Shown in pieces: positions 9,787 to 16,573 of a stretch of 64,000 nucleotides of DNA; the first letter of the stretch is position 1; the number at the start of each line of letters is the position of its first letter. The notes under the pieces were generated by a model that did no database searches, had not been told where the DNA came from, and was given only the letters and a program-made list of their open reading frames with translations. A program made the translations under genes and the position numbers. The DNA is from an uncultured Eubacterium sp. (GTDB lineage: Bacteria; Bacillota; Clostridia; Lachnospirales; CAG-274), in the NCBI GenBank assembly GCA_900551755.1, contig URXK01000007.1:1-64000 (forward strand), in the 5' to 3' direction.

Positions 9787-11130
9787 TTAGTCAATCCTTT
9801 CTCCAATTAAGTCATAATCTCCAGCTTCAGTTATTTTTATGTTGTAGAAATCACCAGCTAAAAGGTCATCTTCAGATTTAAAGAATACAAAGCCGTCAAT
9901 TTCGTAACAATCTCTGTAACTTCTGCCACAGTAAACATTGTCATCGCCTTCAATCTTGCCTTCAACAATTACTTCAAGAACCTTGCCTACATATTTTTGG
10001 CATATATCGGCAGATACGCTTTTCTGCACTTGAAGAAGATAATCTTTTCTTTCAGCCTTAACATCTTCGTCTATTTGGTTATCCATTCTAGCAGCAGGAG
10101 TACCGTCCTCTGGTGAATAAGTAAATACACCAAGTCTGTCAAACTTAACTTCTTCAATAAAATTACATTGTGCCTTAAATTCTTCCTCTGTTTCTGATGG
10201 GAAACCAGTTATAAGTGTAGTTCTTATACACATATCAGGCATTTTTTCTCTCATTTTGCCTATTATTTCTTTTAAGCCAGCATTTGTACTTCTTCTACCC
10301 ATAAGTTTAAGAATTCTATCTTCGCTGTGCTGAATAGGCATATCTAAATAATGAAGAACTTTAGGGTTAGATGCCATTTCATCAATTAATTCATCTGTTA
10401 TGTTTTCTGGATAACAGTATAAAATTCTAAGCCACTTAATATCTTCAATTTCACTTAATTTTCTTAAAAGCTCTGGAAGTGATTTTTTGCCATAAATATC
10501 AGAGCCATAAAGAGAAGTGTCTTGAGCAATAAGTATAAGCTCTCTTACACCTTTTGATGCAAGAATTTTAGCCTCTTTAACAAGAGAGTCAATAGTTCTT
10601 GACCTATAATGACCTCTTAAAGATGGTATTGTACAGTATGTACAGTGGTTATCACAGCCTTCAGCAATTTTTAAATAACTAAATCCACCAGTTGTAGTTA
10701 TAATTCTCTTATAACTGTTATCTGGGTTTAAAAGATGTTCTTTGTCTGTAACAAGTTCAACTTGCTTTTCGCCGTCTAAAAGTCTTTTAATAACATTGCC
10801 AATACTTTCAAAATCACCAGTACCAACAACGGCGTCGACCTCTGGAAGTGCCTCAAATATTTCATCTTTATATCTTTGAGCCATACAGCCAGTTACAATA
10901 AGAGCCTTACATTGACCATCTCTCTTGTAATCTGCCATTTCAAGTACCTTGTCAATAGCTTCTTGGTTTGCGTCCATAATGAAACCACAACTATTTATGA
11001 TTATTATATCAGCCTCGCTATCATCATAAGTTATTGTATAGCCTTCTTCATCAATAAGACCTAACATTATTTCACTGTCTATTAAATTTTTGTCACAACC
11101 TAGTGACACAAAGCTTATTTTAGCATTCAT
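9787..11130 (-). CDS. rimO: Ribosomal protein uS12 methylthiotransferase
   Basis: Radical SAM enzyme adding a methylthio group to an aspartate of ribosomal protein S12. 447 residues in the usual order: N-terminal UPF0004 domain with three cysteines (SLGCDKN, NSCGFI, VTGCMAQ), radical SAM cluster in EGCDNHCTYCTIP, and a C-terminal TRAM domain from about residue 380. The SLGCDKNLIDSE start and the GDFESI segment favour RimO over MiaB. First gene of the rimO-pgsA-S41 operon; AGGAG precedes the ATG. Confidence 0.95.
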   Translation of the reverse strand: MNAKISFVSLGCDKNLIDSEIMLGLIDEEGYTITYDDSEADIIIINSCGFIMDANQEAIDKVLEMADYKRDGQCKALIVTGCMAQRYKDEIFEALPEVDAVVGTGDFESIGNVIKRLLDGEKQVELVTDKEHLLNPDNSYKRIITTTGGFSYLKIAEGCDNHCTYCTIPSLRGHYRSRTIDSLVKEAKILASKGVRELILIAQDTSLYGSDIYGKKSLPELLRKLSEIEDIKWLRILYCYPENITDELIDEMASNPKVLHYLDMPIQHSEDRILKLMGRRSTNAGLKEIIGKMREKMPDMCIRTTLITGFPSETEEEFKAQCNFIEEVKFDRLGVFTYSPEDGTPAARMDNQIDEDVKAERKDYLLQVQKSVSADICQKYVGKVLEVIVEGKIEGDDNVYCGRSYRDCYEIDGFVFFKSEDDLLAGDFYNIKITEAGDYDLIGERID

Positions 11131-11165
11131 AAAATTTCTCCTAATAAATAAAGTTATACAAATAT

Positions 11166-11195
11166 ATTATAACACTAGTTAGGGGGTATTTACAA
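11166..11195 (-). promoter_or_regulatory. Promoter of the rimO-pgsA-S41 operon
   Basis: Minus-strand TTGTAA (11195-11190), 18 bp, TATAAT (11171-11166), 36 bp before the rimO start. Confidence 0.65.
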
Positions 11196-11256
11196 TTCAA
11201 ATTTTATTATAATTAATTAAATTTTCTTTAATTTATAAACAACTAGCCAAAGTATG

Positions 11257-11285
11257 TTGCTTATAACAAAAAAATAGTGTATACT
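11257..11285 (+). promoter_or_regulatory. Promoter of the YdcF-like gene
   Basis: TTGCTT (11257-11262), 17 bp, TATACT (11280-11285). It is divergent from the rimO promoter. Confidence 0.6.
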
Positions 11286-11326
11286 TATATATTGAAAAAG
11301 TGTTGTATGTTAAAGAGGAGAAACAA

Positions 11327-12049
11327 ATGAAGAAAATAATTACAACAACATTTGGAATACTTTTTGTTTTGTATATGTTAATTTTGGTTTTTTACAACAA
11401 TTTTAATATAGGTATATTGATACCTATGATTTTTGGTGTTATTGTTGGGTTATGGTGTTATTTGCCTAGTACAAATGTTATTAAATGGCTTAAGAGATTT
11501 TTTATATTATGCTCAACTATATTTATAGCTTTTATGGTATTTATAGCTTTTATGGCAAATGTAAATACTCCAGATTTTAAGGAAGATGCCGTAATTGTTC
11601 TTGGCTGTGGTTTGCACGGAAATGTACCTAGCAGAAATTTAGTAGATAGATTAGATAAGGCTGTTGAGTATAGTCAAAAAAATCCTAATGCTCTTATTGT
11701 TGTTAGTGGTGGTCAAGGACCTCAAGAAACTTGTTCAGAAGCTGAGGCTATGAAAAAATATCTTGTGGATAAGGGCATTGACTCTAACAAAATAGTAGAA
11801 GAAAATAAATCTACATCAACTAATGAAAATTATCAATTTTCAAAAGCTATACTTGATAATGCTTTTGATAGTGAATACACAATAGTCTACATTACAAACT
11901 CTTTCCATTCTTATAGAGCTGGAGAGCTTGCAAAGATTAATGGACTTAATCCACGAGCATATAATGCAAAAACAAAAATAGATTCAGTAATACCAAACTA
12001 TGCAAGGGAAGTTCTTGCAGTAATACAGCTTTGGGTATTTGGGAGGTAA
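11327..12049 (+). CDS. YdcF/SanA/ElyC family (DUF218) membrane-anchored protein
   Basis: 240 residues. Three closely packed hydrophobic segments fill the first 80 residues and a DUF218 domain follows: DAVIVLGCGLHG, RLDKAVEY, IVVSGGQG, EAEAMKKYLVDKGI, then STSTNENYQFSKAIL. Members of this family are tied to envelope integrity and vancomycin tolerance in enterics, but the reaction is not established. The ATG at 11327 is chosen because AGAGGAG lies 8 bases upstream; an earlier ATG at 11300 lacks one. The next gene starts 3 bp after the stop. Confidence 0.85.
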   Translation: MKKIITTTFGILFVLYMLILVFYNNFNIGILIPMIFGVIVGLWCYLPSTNVIKWLKRFFILCSTIFIAFMVFIAFMANVNTPDFKEDAVIVLGCGLHGNVPSRNLVDRLDKAVEYSQKNPNALIVVSGGQGPQETCSEAEAMKKYLVDKGIDSNKIVEENKSTSTNENYQFSKAILDNAFDSEYTIVYITNSFHSYRAGELAKINGLNPRAYNAKTKIDSVIPNYAREVLAVIQLWVFGR

Positions 12050-12052
12050 AAA

Positions 12053-12817
12053 ATGGCTTATGAAAGCTTTGCTCAGGTTTATGACCAGTTTATGGAGGAT
12101 ACACCTTATGATAGCTGGACTGAGTATTTAAAAGAAATTTTTAAAAAACATAATCTTATACATAGTACCAATATAATAGCTGATTTAGGCTGTGGTACTG
12201 GTAATATGACAGAAAGACTTGCTGAAAATGGTTTTGATATGATTGGTGTTGACCTTTCAGAAGAAATGCTTGCTATAGCAAGTGAAAAGGCAGTTGAAAA
12301 AAACTTAGATATTCTTTATCTTAATCAGGATATGAGAGAATTTGAATTGTATGGTACTGTTGATGCTATAGTGTCAATATGTGATAGTATGAATTACATT
12401 ACAGAACCTGATGACCTTCTTGAGGTTTTTAAACTTGTAAATAACTATTTAGACCCTAATGGGTTGTTTGTGTTTGATATTAACACTATTTATAAATTTG
12501 AAAATGTCCTTGGTTGTAACTCGTTTTGTGAAACTACAGAAAACTCTGCCTATACTTGGGAAAATTATTATGACAATGAAGAACAGATAAATGAGTTTTA
12601 CACTAACTTTTTTATTGAAACAGACAATGGACTTTATGAACGACACGAAGAATATCACTATGAAAGAGGATATAGTATAGAAGATATAAAGGAACTTCTT
12701 GAGGAGGCTGGACTTGTGTTTGAGGCTGTATATGATGAGCTTACATTCCACGAGCCTACTGAAAGAAGTCAAAGAATATTCTTTGTAGCTAGAGAAAAGG
12801 GAAAAGAAAGGAAGTAA
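12053..12817 (+). CDS. Class I SAM-dependent methyltransferase
   Basis: 254 residues with the Rossmann-fold signature IADLGCGTGNMTERLAENG (motif I), VDLSEEML (motif II) and the acidic post-motif loop around CDSMNYI. The N-terminal YESFAQVYDQFMEDTPYDSW is characteristic of a broad 'methyltransferase domain' family common in Bacillota with no assigned substrate. Tightly packed between the DUF218 gene (3 bp) and hslO (6 bp), so it is translated as part of that operon. Confidence 0.85.
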   Translation: MAYESFAQVYDQFMEDTPYDSWTEYLKEIFKKHNLIHSTNIIADLGCGTGNMTERLAENGFDMIGVDLSEEMLAIASEKAVEKNLDILYLNQDMREFELYGTVDAIVSICDSMNYITEPDDLLEVFKLVNNYLDPNGLFVFDINTIYKFENVLGCNSFCETTENSAYTWENYYDNEEQINEFYTNFFIETDNGLYERHEEYHYERGYSIEDIKELLEEAGLVFEAVYDELTFHEPTERSQRIFFVAREKGKERK

Positions 12818-12823
12818 ATAATT

Positions 12824-13693
12824 ATGGATTACATTTTAAGAGCAACTGCCGGCAACGGCTCTGTAAGAGTATTTGTTGCTGATACTAGAGAAACTGTAGA
12901 AAAAGCCTTTGAATATCATCAAACATCACCAGTTATTTCAGCTGCATTAGGTAGAGCCTTAACAGGTGCTGCCATTATGGGGTCAATGCTTAAAGGCGAT
13001 GACGATATGATTACATTACAAATTAAAGGCGATGGACCTGCTGGAGTAATTACAGCAACAGCAGATAGTAAGGCTAGAGTAAAGGGCTATGCTGGAAATC
13101 CTAGAGTTGATTTGCCTTTAAGAGAAGATGGAAAACTTGATGTAAGTGGTGCTGTTGGCAAGGGTACTCTTACTATAATGAAGGATATGGGGCTTAAAGA
13201 ACCTTATGTTGGTCAGATACCTTTGACTTCTGGTGAAATTGCTGAGGATTTAACTTATTACTTTGCTAAATCAGAACAGACACCATCTGCTGTAGCATTA
13301 GGTGTTCTTGTTGATAAGGATTATACCATTAAACAGGCTGGTGGATTTATTATTCAGCTTATGCCAGAGGCTGATGAGGATACTATTTTCTCTCTTGAAA
13401 TAAAGCTTCACGAAATGGAGCCTGTAACAACAATGCTTGAAAAGGGTATGACACCTGAAGATATTATGGATTATTTAATTGGTGATTTAGAGCCTAATAT
13501 ATTAGATAAAGTTCCAGTAGAGTATTATTGTAACTGCTCAAGAGAAAGAGTTGAAAAGGCACTTGTATCTCTTGGTAAAAAGGAAATTGCTAAAATAATT
13601 GAAGAAGACGGCAAGGCTACACTTCATTGTCATTTCTGCAACAAAGATTATGATTTTAGCAAAGATGATTTATTAAAATTGCTTCAAGAATAG
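12824..13693 (+). CDS. hslO: Redox-regulated chaperone Hsp33
   Basis: Cytosolic holdase switched on by oxidation. 289 residues, normal length. The N-terminal substrate-binding domain includes ISAALGRALTGAAIMGSMLK and the middle TSGEIAEDLTYYF. The C-terminal zinc/redox centre is present as CNC (YYCNCSRE) and CHFC (LHCHFCNKDY), the four cysteines that bind zinc when reduced. ATG start with AAGGAAG upstream. Last gene of the four-frame run beginning at the YdcF-like gene. Confidence 0.96.
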   Translation: MDYILRATAGNGSVRVFVADTRETVEKAFEYHQTSPVISAALGRALTGAAIMGSMLKGDDDMITLQIKGDGPAGVITATADSKARVKGYAGNPRVDLPLREDGKLDVSGAVGKGTLTIMKDMGLKEPYVGQIPLTSGEIAEDLTYYFAKSEQTPSAVALGVLVDKDYTIKQAGGFIIQLMPEADEDTIFSLEIKLHEMEPVTTMLEKGMTPEDIMDYLIGDLEPNILDKVPVEYYCNCSRERVEKALVSLGKKEIAKIIEEDGKATLHCHFCNKDYDFSKDDLLKLLQE

Positions 13694-13753
13694 TACATTT
13701 TATAGTGCTTTCGCTTTTTTTCAAAAAAAGTTCAAAAAAAATTAAATTTATGG

Positions 13754-13782
13754 TTGACTATAATGAAAATATTGTGTATAAT
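13754..13782 (+). promoter_or_regulatory. Sigma-A promoter of rpsU-yqeY
   Basis: TTGACT (13754-13759), 17 bp, TATAAT (13777-13782), about 65 bp before the rpsU start. Confidence 0.85.
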
Positions 13783-13846
13783 TTTGTAGTGTGCAATTTT
13801 ACTTTTATTGCACTGGATTGATGTAACCGGAGGGAGGGAAGTAACA

Positions 13847-14023
13847 ATGTCTGAGGTTAGAGTTAAGGAAAATGAGTCATTAGATAGCGCTCTTCGTCGT
13901 TTCAAGAGAAACTGTGCTAAGGCCGGTATTATGGGCGAGGTAAGAAAGAGAGAACACTATGACAAGCCTAGTGTAAAGCGTAAGAAGAAGTCTGAAGCTG
14001 CTAGAAAGCGTAAGTACAACTAA
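13847..14023 (+). CDS. rpsU: 30S ribosomal protein bS21
   Basis: 58 residues, the usual size. [20 protein letters not shown] at the start, [20 protein letters not shown] in the middle and a lysine/arginine-rich tail ([15 protein letters not shown]) that contacts rRNA near the anti-Shine-Dalgarno. The ATG at 13847 is preceded by GGAGGGAGG, an exceptionally strong site. Strong promoter and closely followed by yqeY, a conserved Bacillota arrangement. Confidence 0.97.
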   Translation: MSEVRVKENESLDSALRRFKRNCAKAGIMGEVRKREHYDKPSVKRKKKSEAARKRKYN

Positions 14024-14047
14024 TTTACACAAAGGATAGTGATTATT

Positions 14048-14500
14048 ATGTCATTGAAGGAACAACTTTTTAATGACTTAAAAACAGCAATGAAAGAAAA
14101 GGATACTCTTAAAAAAGAAGTTATCCAAATCGTTCGTGCAGGCGTTCTTCAAATTGAGAAGGACAACAAAATTGACAACCTTGACGATGACAGCGTTTTA
14201 AGTGTTATTTCCAAGGAAATTAAAAAAATCAACGATGTTATGCCTGACTTTGAAAAGGCAGGTCGTCAAGACTTAATAGATGAGGCAAACAAGAAGATTG
14301 AGCTTTTGAAGGCTTACCTTCCCGAGCAGTTGTCAGAAGCTGAAATTGAGGAAATTGTAGCTGAAACTATTAAGGAAGTTGGTGCTCAGTCTATTAGAGA
14401 TATGGGCAAGGTAATGGGTTCTGTTACAGCTAAGACTAAGGGCAAGGCTGATAACAAACTTGTTAGTACAATAGTTAAGAAATTACTTAATAACTTGTAA
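14048..14500 (+). CDS. yqeY: GatB/YqeY domain protein
   Basis: 150 residues, all-helical, matching the tail domain of the GatB subunit of Asp/Glu-tRNA amidotransferase: SLKEQLFNDLKTAMKEKD, then LKAYLPEQLSEAEIEEIV, and MGKVMGSVTAKTKGKADNKL near the end. Stand-alone YqeY is thought to touch tRNA metabolism but its role is not settled. ATG at 14048 with AAGGATAG upstream; 24 bp after rpsU. Confidence 0.92.
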   Translation: MSLKEQLFNDLKTAMKEKDTLKKEVIQIVRAGVLQIEKDNKIDNLDDDSVLSVISKEIKKINDVMPDFEKAGRQDLIDEANKKIELLKAYLPEQLSEAEIEEIVAETIKEVGAQSIRDMGKVMGSVTAKTKGKADNKLVSTIVKKLLNNL

Positions 14501-14512
14501 TTATTAACAGGG

Positions 14513-14544
14513 GCTACTACACGGATAGTGTAGTAGCTTTTTTT
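14513..14544 (+). terminator. Terminator of rpsU-yqeY
   Basis: GCTACTACAC (14513-14522), loop GGATA, GTGTAGTAGC (14528-14537), then a run of T residues. Confidence 0.92.
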
Positions 14545-14568
14545 TGTCAGAGTAAAGGAGAGTTTTAT

Positions 14569-15843
14569 ATGGAAAAATTGAAAAGATATATTATATTTTT
14601 ATTTGGACTTTTTATTAGTTCTTTTGGTGTAAGCCTTGTTACTAAAGCTAATTTAGGTACATCTCCCATTTCGGCTATACCTTATGTTTTAAGTCTTAAC
14701 TTTTCTCCTACACTGGGAAACTTTACAATTATATTTAGCGTCTTTCTTATTTTTTTACAGCTTTTAATATTAAGAAAAAACTTTAAATTAGAACATATTT
14801 TGCAAATACCAATATCTATTGCCTTTGGTTATTTCATAGATTTCACTATGATTTTGCTTAGTTTTGTTAATCCTCAACTTTATGTAGTCAAAATTATTTA
14901 TTTAATTTTAGGCTGTATAGTTTTGGGCTTTGGTGTATATTTAGAGGTTCTTGCTGATGTAGCTATGCTTCCAGGTGAATCTTTTGTTCGTGCAGTATCT
15001 ACTACTTGGAAAACAGATTTTGGTATAACAAAAATTTGCTTTGATGTATCAATGACTGTTGGTGCAGTTATTATATCTTTTGTTTGTGCTGGCAGACTTG
15101 ATGGTGTTAGAGAGGGTACAATTATAGCTGCTCTTTTGGTTGGTTTTATAGCAAGACTTTTAGGCAGAATGTTAGCTTTTGCAAAGCCTTATATTTTAAA
15201 GGAAAGTTTAGAGCCTGTTGCAACAACAGATGTGGCTACATCTAATGCTGTTACAGTAATTGCCATAGGTAGACAGTATGGCTGTGGAGGTCACAACATA
15301 GGTACTAAAATTGCTAAAAAACTTGGTTGGAATTTTTATGACAAGGAAATTATACAGATGACAGCAGGTTCAACTGGCTATACTCCTGAGTTCGTACAAA
15401 GTAAAGAAGAAAATATGACAAATAGCCTTTTGTTTGACCTTGTTAATCAAATGTATGCTTATTCAAATGAGCATAATGCACCTAAGGATAAAATTTTTGA
15501 GGCAGAGTCTAAGGTAATAAATCAGTTGGCTAGTGAAAATAAGTGTGTTATAACAGGTAGATGTTCAGATTATATACTTAGAAATAATAAAAATTGCTTT
15601 AGAATTTTTCTTCACGCACCTATTGAATATAGAATTAAAAATATATCAAAATTGTTGAATATATCAGAAAAAGAGGCTGAAATTAAAATAAGAAAAGAAG
15701 ATAAAAGACGAGCTGATAATTATCGCTATTATACTGGTAGTATGTGGGGTAATTCAGCTAATTATAATTTGTCTTTTGATACCTCTGTTGGCGAAGATTT
15801 TACTGTGGAGCTTTTAAGTGAAATAGTTAATAAAAAGTTATAG
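14569..15843 (+). CDS. YczE/YitT-type membrane protein fused to a cytidylate kinase-like domain
   Basis: Two parts in one 424-residue chain. Residues 1-215 carry about six membrane helices with the KANLGTSPISAIPYVLS loop typical of the YczE/YyaS family of unassigned membrane proteins. Residues 226-424 form a cytidylate-kinase-like P-loop domain: AIGRQYGCGGHNIGTKIAKK (Walker A with GCGGHN), FYDKEII, VITGRCSDYIL and the lid arginines KEDKRRADNYRYYTG. Both halves look intact. The kinase half faces the cytosol if the N-terminus is inside. Substrate and biological role are unknown. AAGGAGAG precedes the ATG. Confidence 0.85.
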   Translation: MEKLKRYIIFLFGLFISSFGVSLVTKANLGTSPISAIPYVLSLNFSPTLGNFTIIFSVFLIFLQLLILRKNFKLEHILQIPISIAFGYFIDFTMILLSFVNPQLYVVKIIYLILGCIVLGFGVYLEVLADVAMLPGESFVRAVSTTWKTDFGITKICFDVSMTVGAVIISFVCAGRLDGVREGTIIAALLVGFIARLLGRMLAFAKPYILKESLEPVATTDVATSNAVTVIAIGRQYGCGGHNIGTKIAKKLGWNFYDKEIIQMTAGSTGYTPEFVQSKEENMTNSLLFDLVNQMYAYSNEHNAPKDKIFEAESKVINQLASENKCVITGRCSDYILRNNKNCFRIFLHAPIEYRIKNISKLLNISEKEAEIKIRKEDKRRADNYRYYTGSMWGNSANYNLSFDTSVGEDFTVELLSEIVNKKL

Positions 15844-15913
15844 GTAGGTGGATTGTAGAGGAAAGCATTGCTTGTATGTAAATAAAGGTGTTGTTTGTGT
15901 AATCTAAAAAATG

Positions 15914-16017
15914 GAAACCCTTCCGTCAACCTTTGGTTGCCACCTTCCCTATAAGGGAAGGTAAATGGTTTTGCTCCACTTGTAGGGGAGCTGTCAGCTT
16001 GCTGACTGAGGGGTTTC
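15914..16017 (+). repeat. 104-bp MITE-like palindromic element, copy 1
   Basis: Begins GAAACCCTTCCGTCA and ends with the near-complement TGACTGAGGGGTTTC (12 of 15 positions match). Internal hairpins include CCTTCCC/GGGAAGG and GTCAGC/GCTGAC. A full copy in opposite orientation lies at 19405-19506 and a partial one at 19268-19310, on the other side of secA. There is no coding capacity. This fits a small non-autonomous repeat family. Confidence 0.8.
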
Positions 16018-16046
16018 TATTTTATTATATTTATTTGAATATTTAC

Positions 16047-16078
16047 AACTGGCGAACAATGTTCGCCCCTACAAATAA
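16047..16078 (+). repeat. Short palindromic repeat (GCGAACAATGTTCGC type), copy 1
   Basis: GGCGAACAATGTTCGCC is a perfect hairpin followed by CCTACAAAT. Two related copies are at 16115-16140 and, inverted, at 19360-19389. Confidence 0.75.
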
Positions 16079-16114
16079 GGTATTCTTTATTTATATAGGT
16101 ATTAATTTATAAAT

Positions 16115-16140
16115 GGACGAGCAATGCTCGCCCCTACAAA
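16115..16140 (+). repeat. Short palindromic repeat, copy 2
   Basis: GGACGAGCAATGCTCGCCCC followed by TACAAA. The stem bases differ from copy 1 (GAGCAATGCTC for GAACAATGTTC) yet pairing is kept, which suggests the hairpin matters. Confidence 0.75.
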
Positions 16141-16189
16141 AATAAGAGAGTAAAAAGTAGTAGTTTAGTTTGCTGTATTATATAAAGGT

Positions 16190-16269
16190 AAAACATTAAT
16201 GTTTCAAAAATATTAAGAATAAACAAATAGTAAATTTCCTATTGCATAAAGTAGGGTAAATCTGTTATT
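16190..16269 (+). repeat. 80-bp perfect direct repeat, copy 1
   Basis: Identical over 80 bases to 16441-16520; offset 251 bp. It starts AAAACATTAATGTTTC and ends GGGTAAATCTGTTATT. Its last part supplies the 5' strand of the closing helix of the RNA candidate. Confidence 0.95.
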
Positions 16270-16440
16270 TGCGTTAAAAAGTCTGAAGTGCATAACTGGC
16301 GAAATCACAGAAAAGGAAGCTAGCTTAAAGTGTCTGTGATGAGGCCAGTTATATAGGGCGGACGCCCAGCGACCGAGATGTTGAAAACATCGAGGGAACT
16401 ACAGACGAAAGAGAAGAGGGGAAGATTTACCCGAGGAAAG
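16254..16440 (+). ncRNA. Candidate structured RNA between 80-bp repeats, upstream of secA
   Basis: Nested complementary segments make a compact fold. Closing helix GGGTAAATCT/AGATTTACCC (16254-16263/16423-16432); GTCTG/CAGAC (16281-16285/16402-16406); ATAACTGGC/GCCAGTTAT (16292-16300/16344-16352) continuing across a GA-rich internal loop into TCACAGA/TCTGTGA (16305-16311/16333-16339); hairpin GGGC-GGAC-GCCC (16356-16367); hairpin GATGTT-GAA-AACATC (16377-16391) flanked by CCGA and GAGGGAAC. This segment is much richer in G+C than its surroundings. The multi-stem layout resembles HEARO/omega-type RNAs of IS605-related elements, but that is a guess from memory and no protein is attached. Confidence 0.6.
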
Positions 16441-16520
16441 AAAACATTAATGTTTCAAAAATATTAAGAATAAACAAATAGTAAATTTCCTATTGCATAA
16501 AGTAGGGTAAATCTGTTATT
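16441..16520 (+). repeat. 80-bp perfect direct repeat, copy 2
   Basis: Exact copy of 16190-16269. It places a second GGGTAAATCT (16505-16514) between the RNA candidate and secA, which could compete for the closing helix. TTGCAT (16493-16498) and the extended TGTTATTAT (16514-16522) created at its right edge give a possible secA promoter with an 18-bp spacer. Confidence 0.95.
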
Positions 16521-16537
16521 ATATAAACTAGTATAAT
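16493..16537 (+). promoter_or_regulatory. Possible secA promoter region
   Basis: Two candidate -10 boxes: TATTAT at 16517-16522, with TG before it and TTGCAT 18 bp upstream, and TATAAT at 16532-16537 without a clear -35. The real start cannot be decided by eye. Confidence 0.4.
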
Positions 16538-16573
16538 ATTGAAATAACCTAAAAGAATATGAGGTGTAAATAA

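Larger units (their letters stand above)
15844..16573. other. 730-bp non-coding, repeat-rich region before secA
   Basis: No gene is seen. From left to right it holds a 104-bp palindromic element (15914-16017), two copies of a short hairpin repeat (16047-16078, 16115-16140), a perfect 80-bp direct repeat (16190-16269 and 16441-16520) bracketing a structured RNA candidate (16254-16440), and the secA promoter and leader. Confidence 0.8.

Noticed and set aside
12449..12772. Minus-strand open frame inside the methyltransferase gene
   Set aside because: Antisense shadow with no ribosome binding site and no family resemblance.
16305..16352. Hammerhead ribozyme, because of GAAA and ATGAG around a stem
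   Set aside because: The GAAA and ATGA segments are in the wrong order around the helix and there is no CTGATGA core; a GA-rich internal loop is a simpler reading.
16254..16440. RNase P RNA because of GAGGAAAG near the 3' end
   Set aside because: GAGGAAAG is at the wrong end, the universal P4 partner segments are missing and the length is too short.
16190..16520. Repeats as a CRISPR array
   Set aside because: Only two 80-bp repeats with a 171-bp insert; unit lengths and count do not fit, and no cas gene is present.
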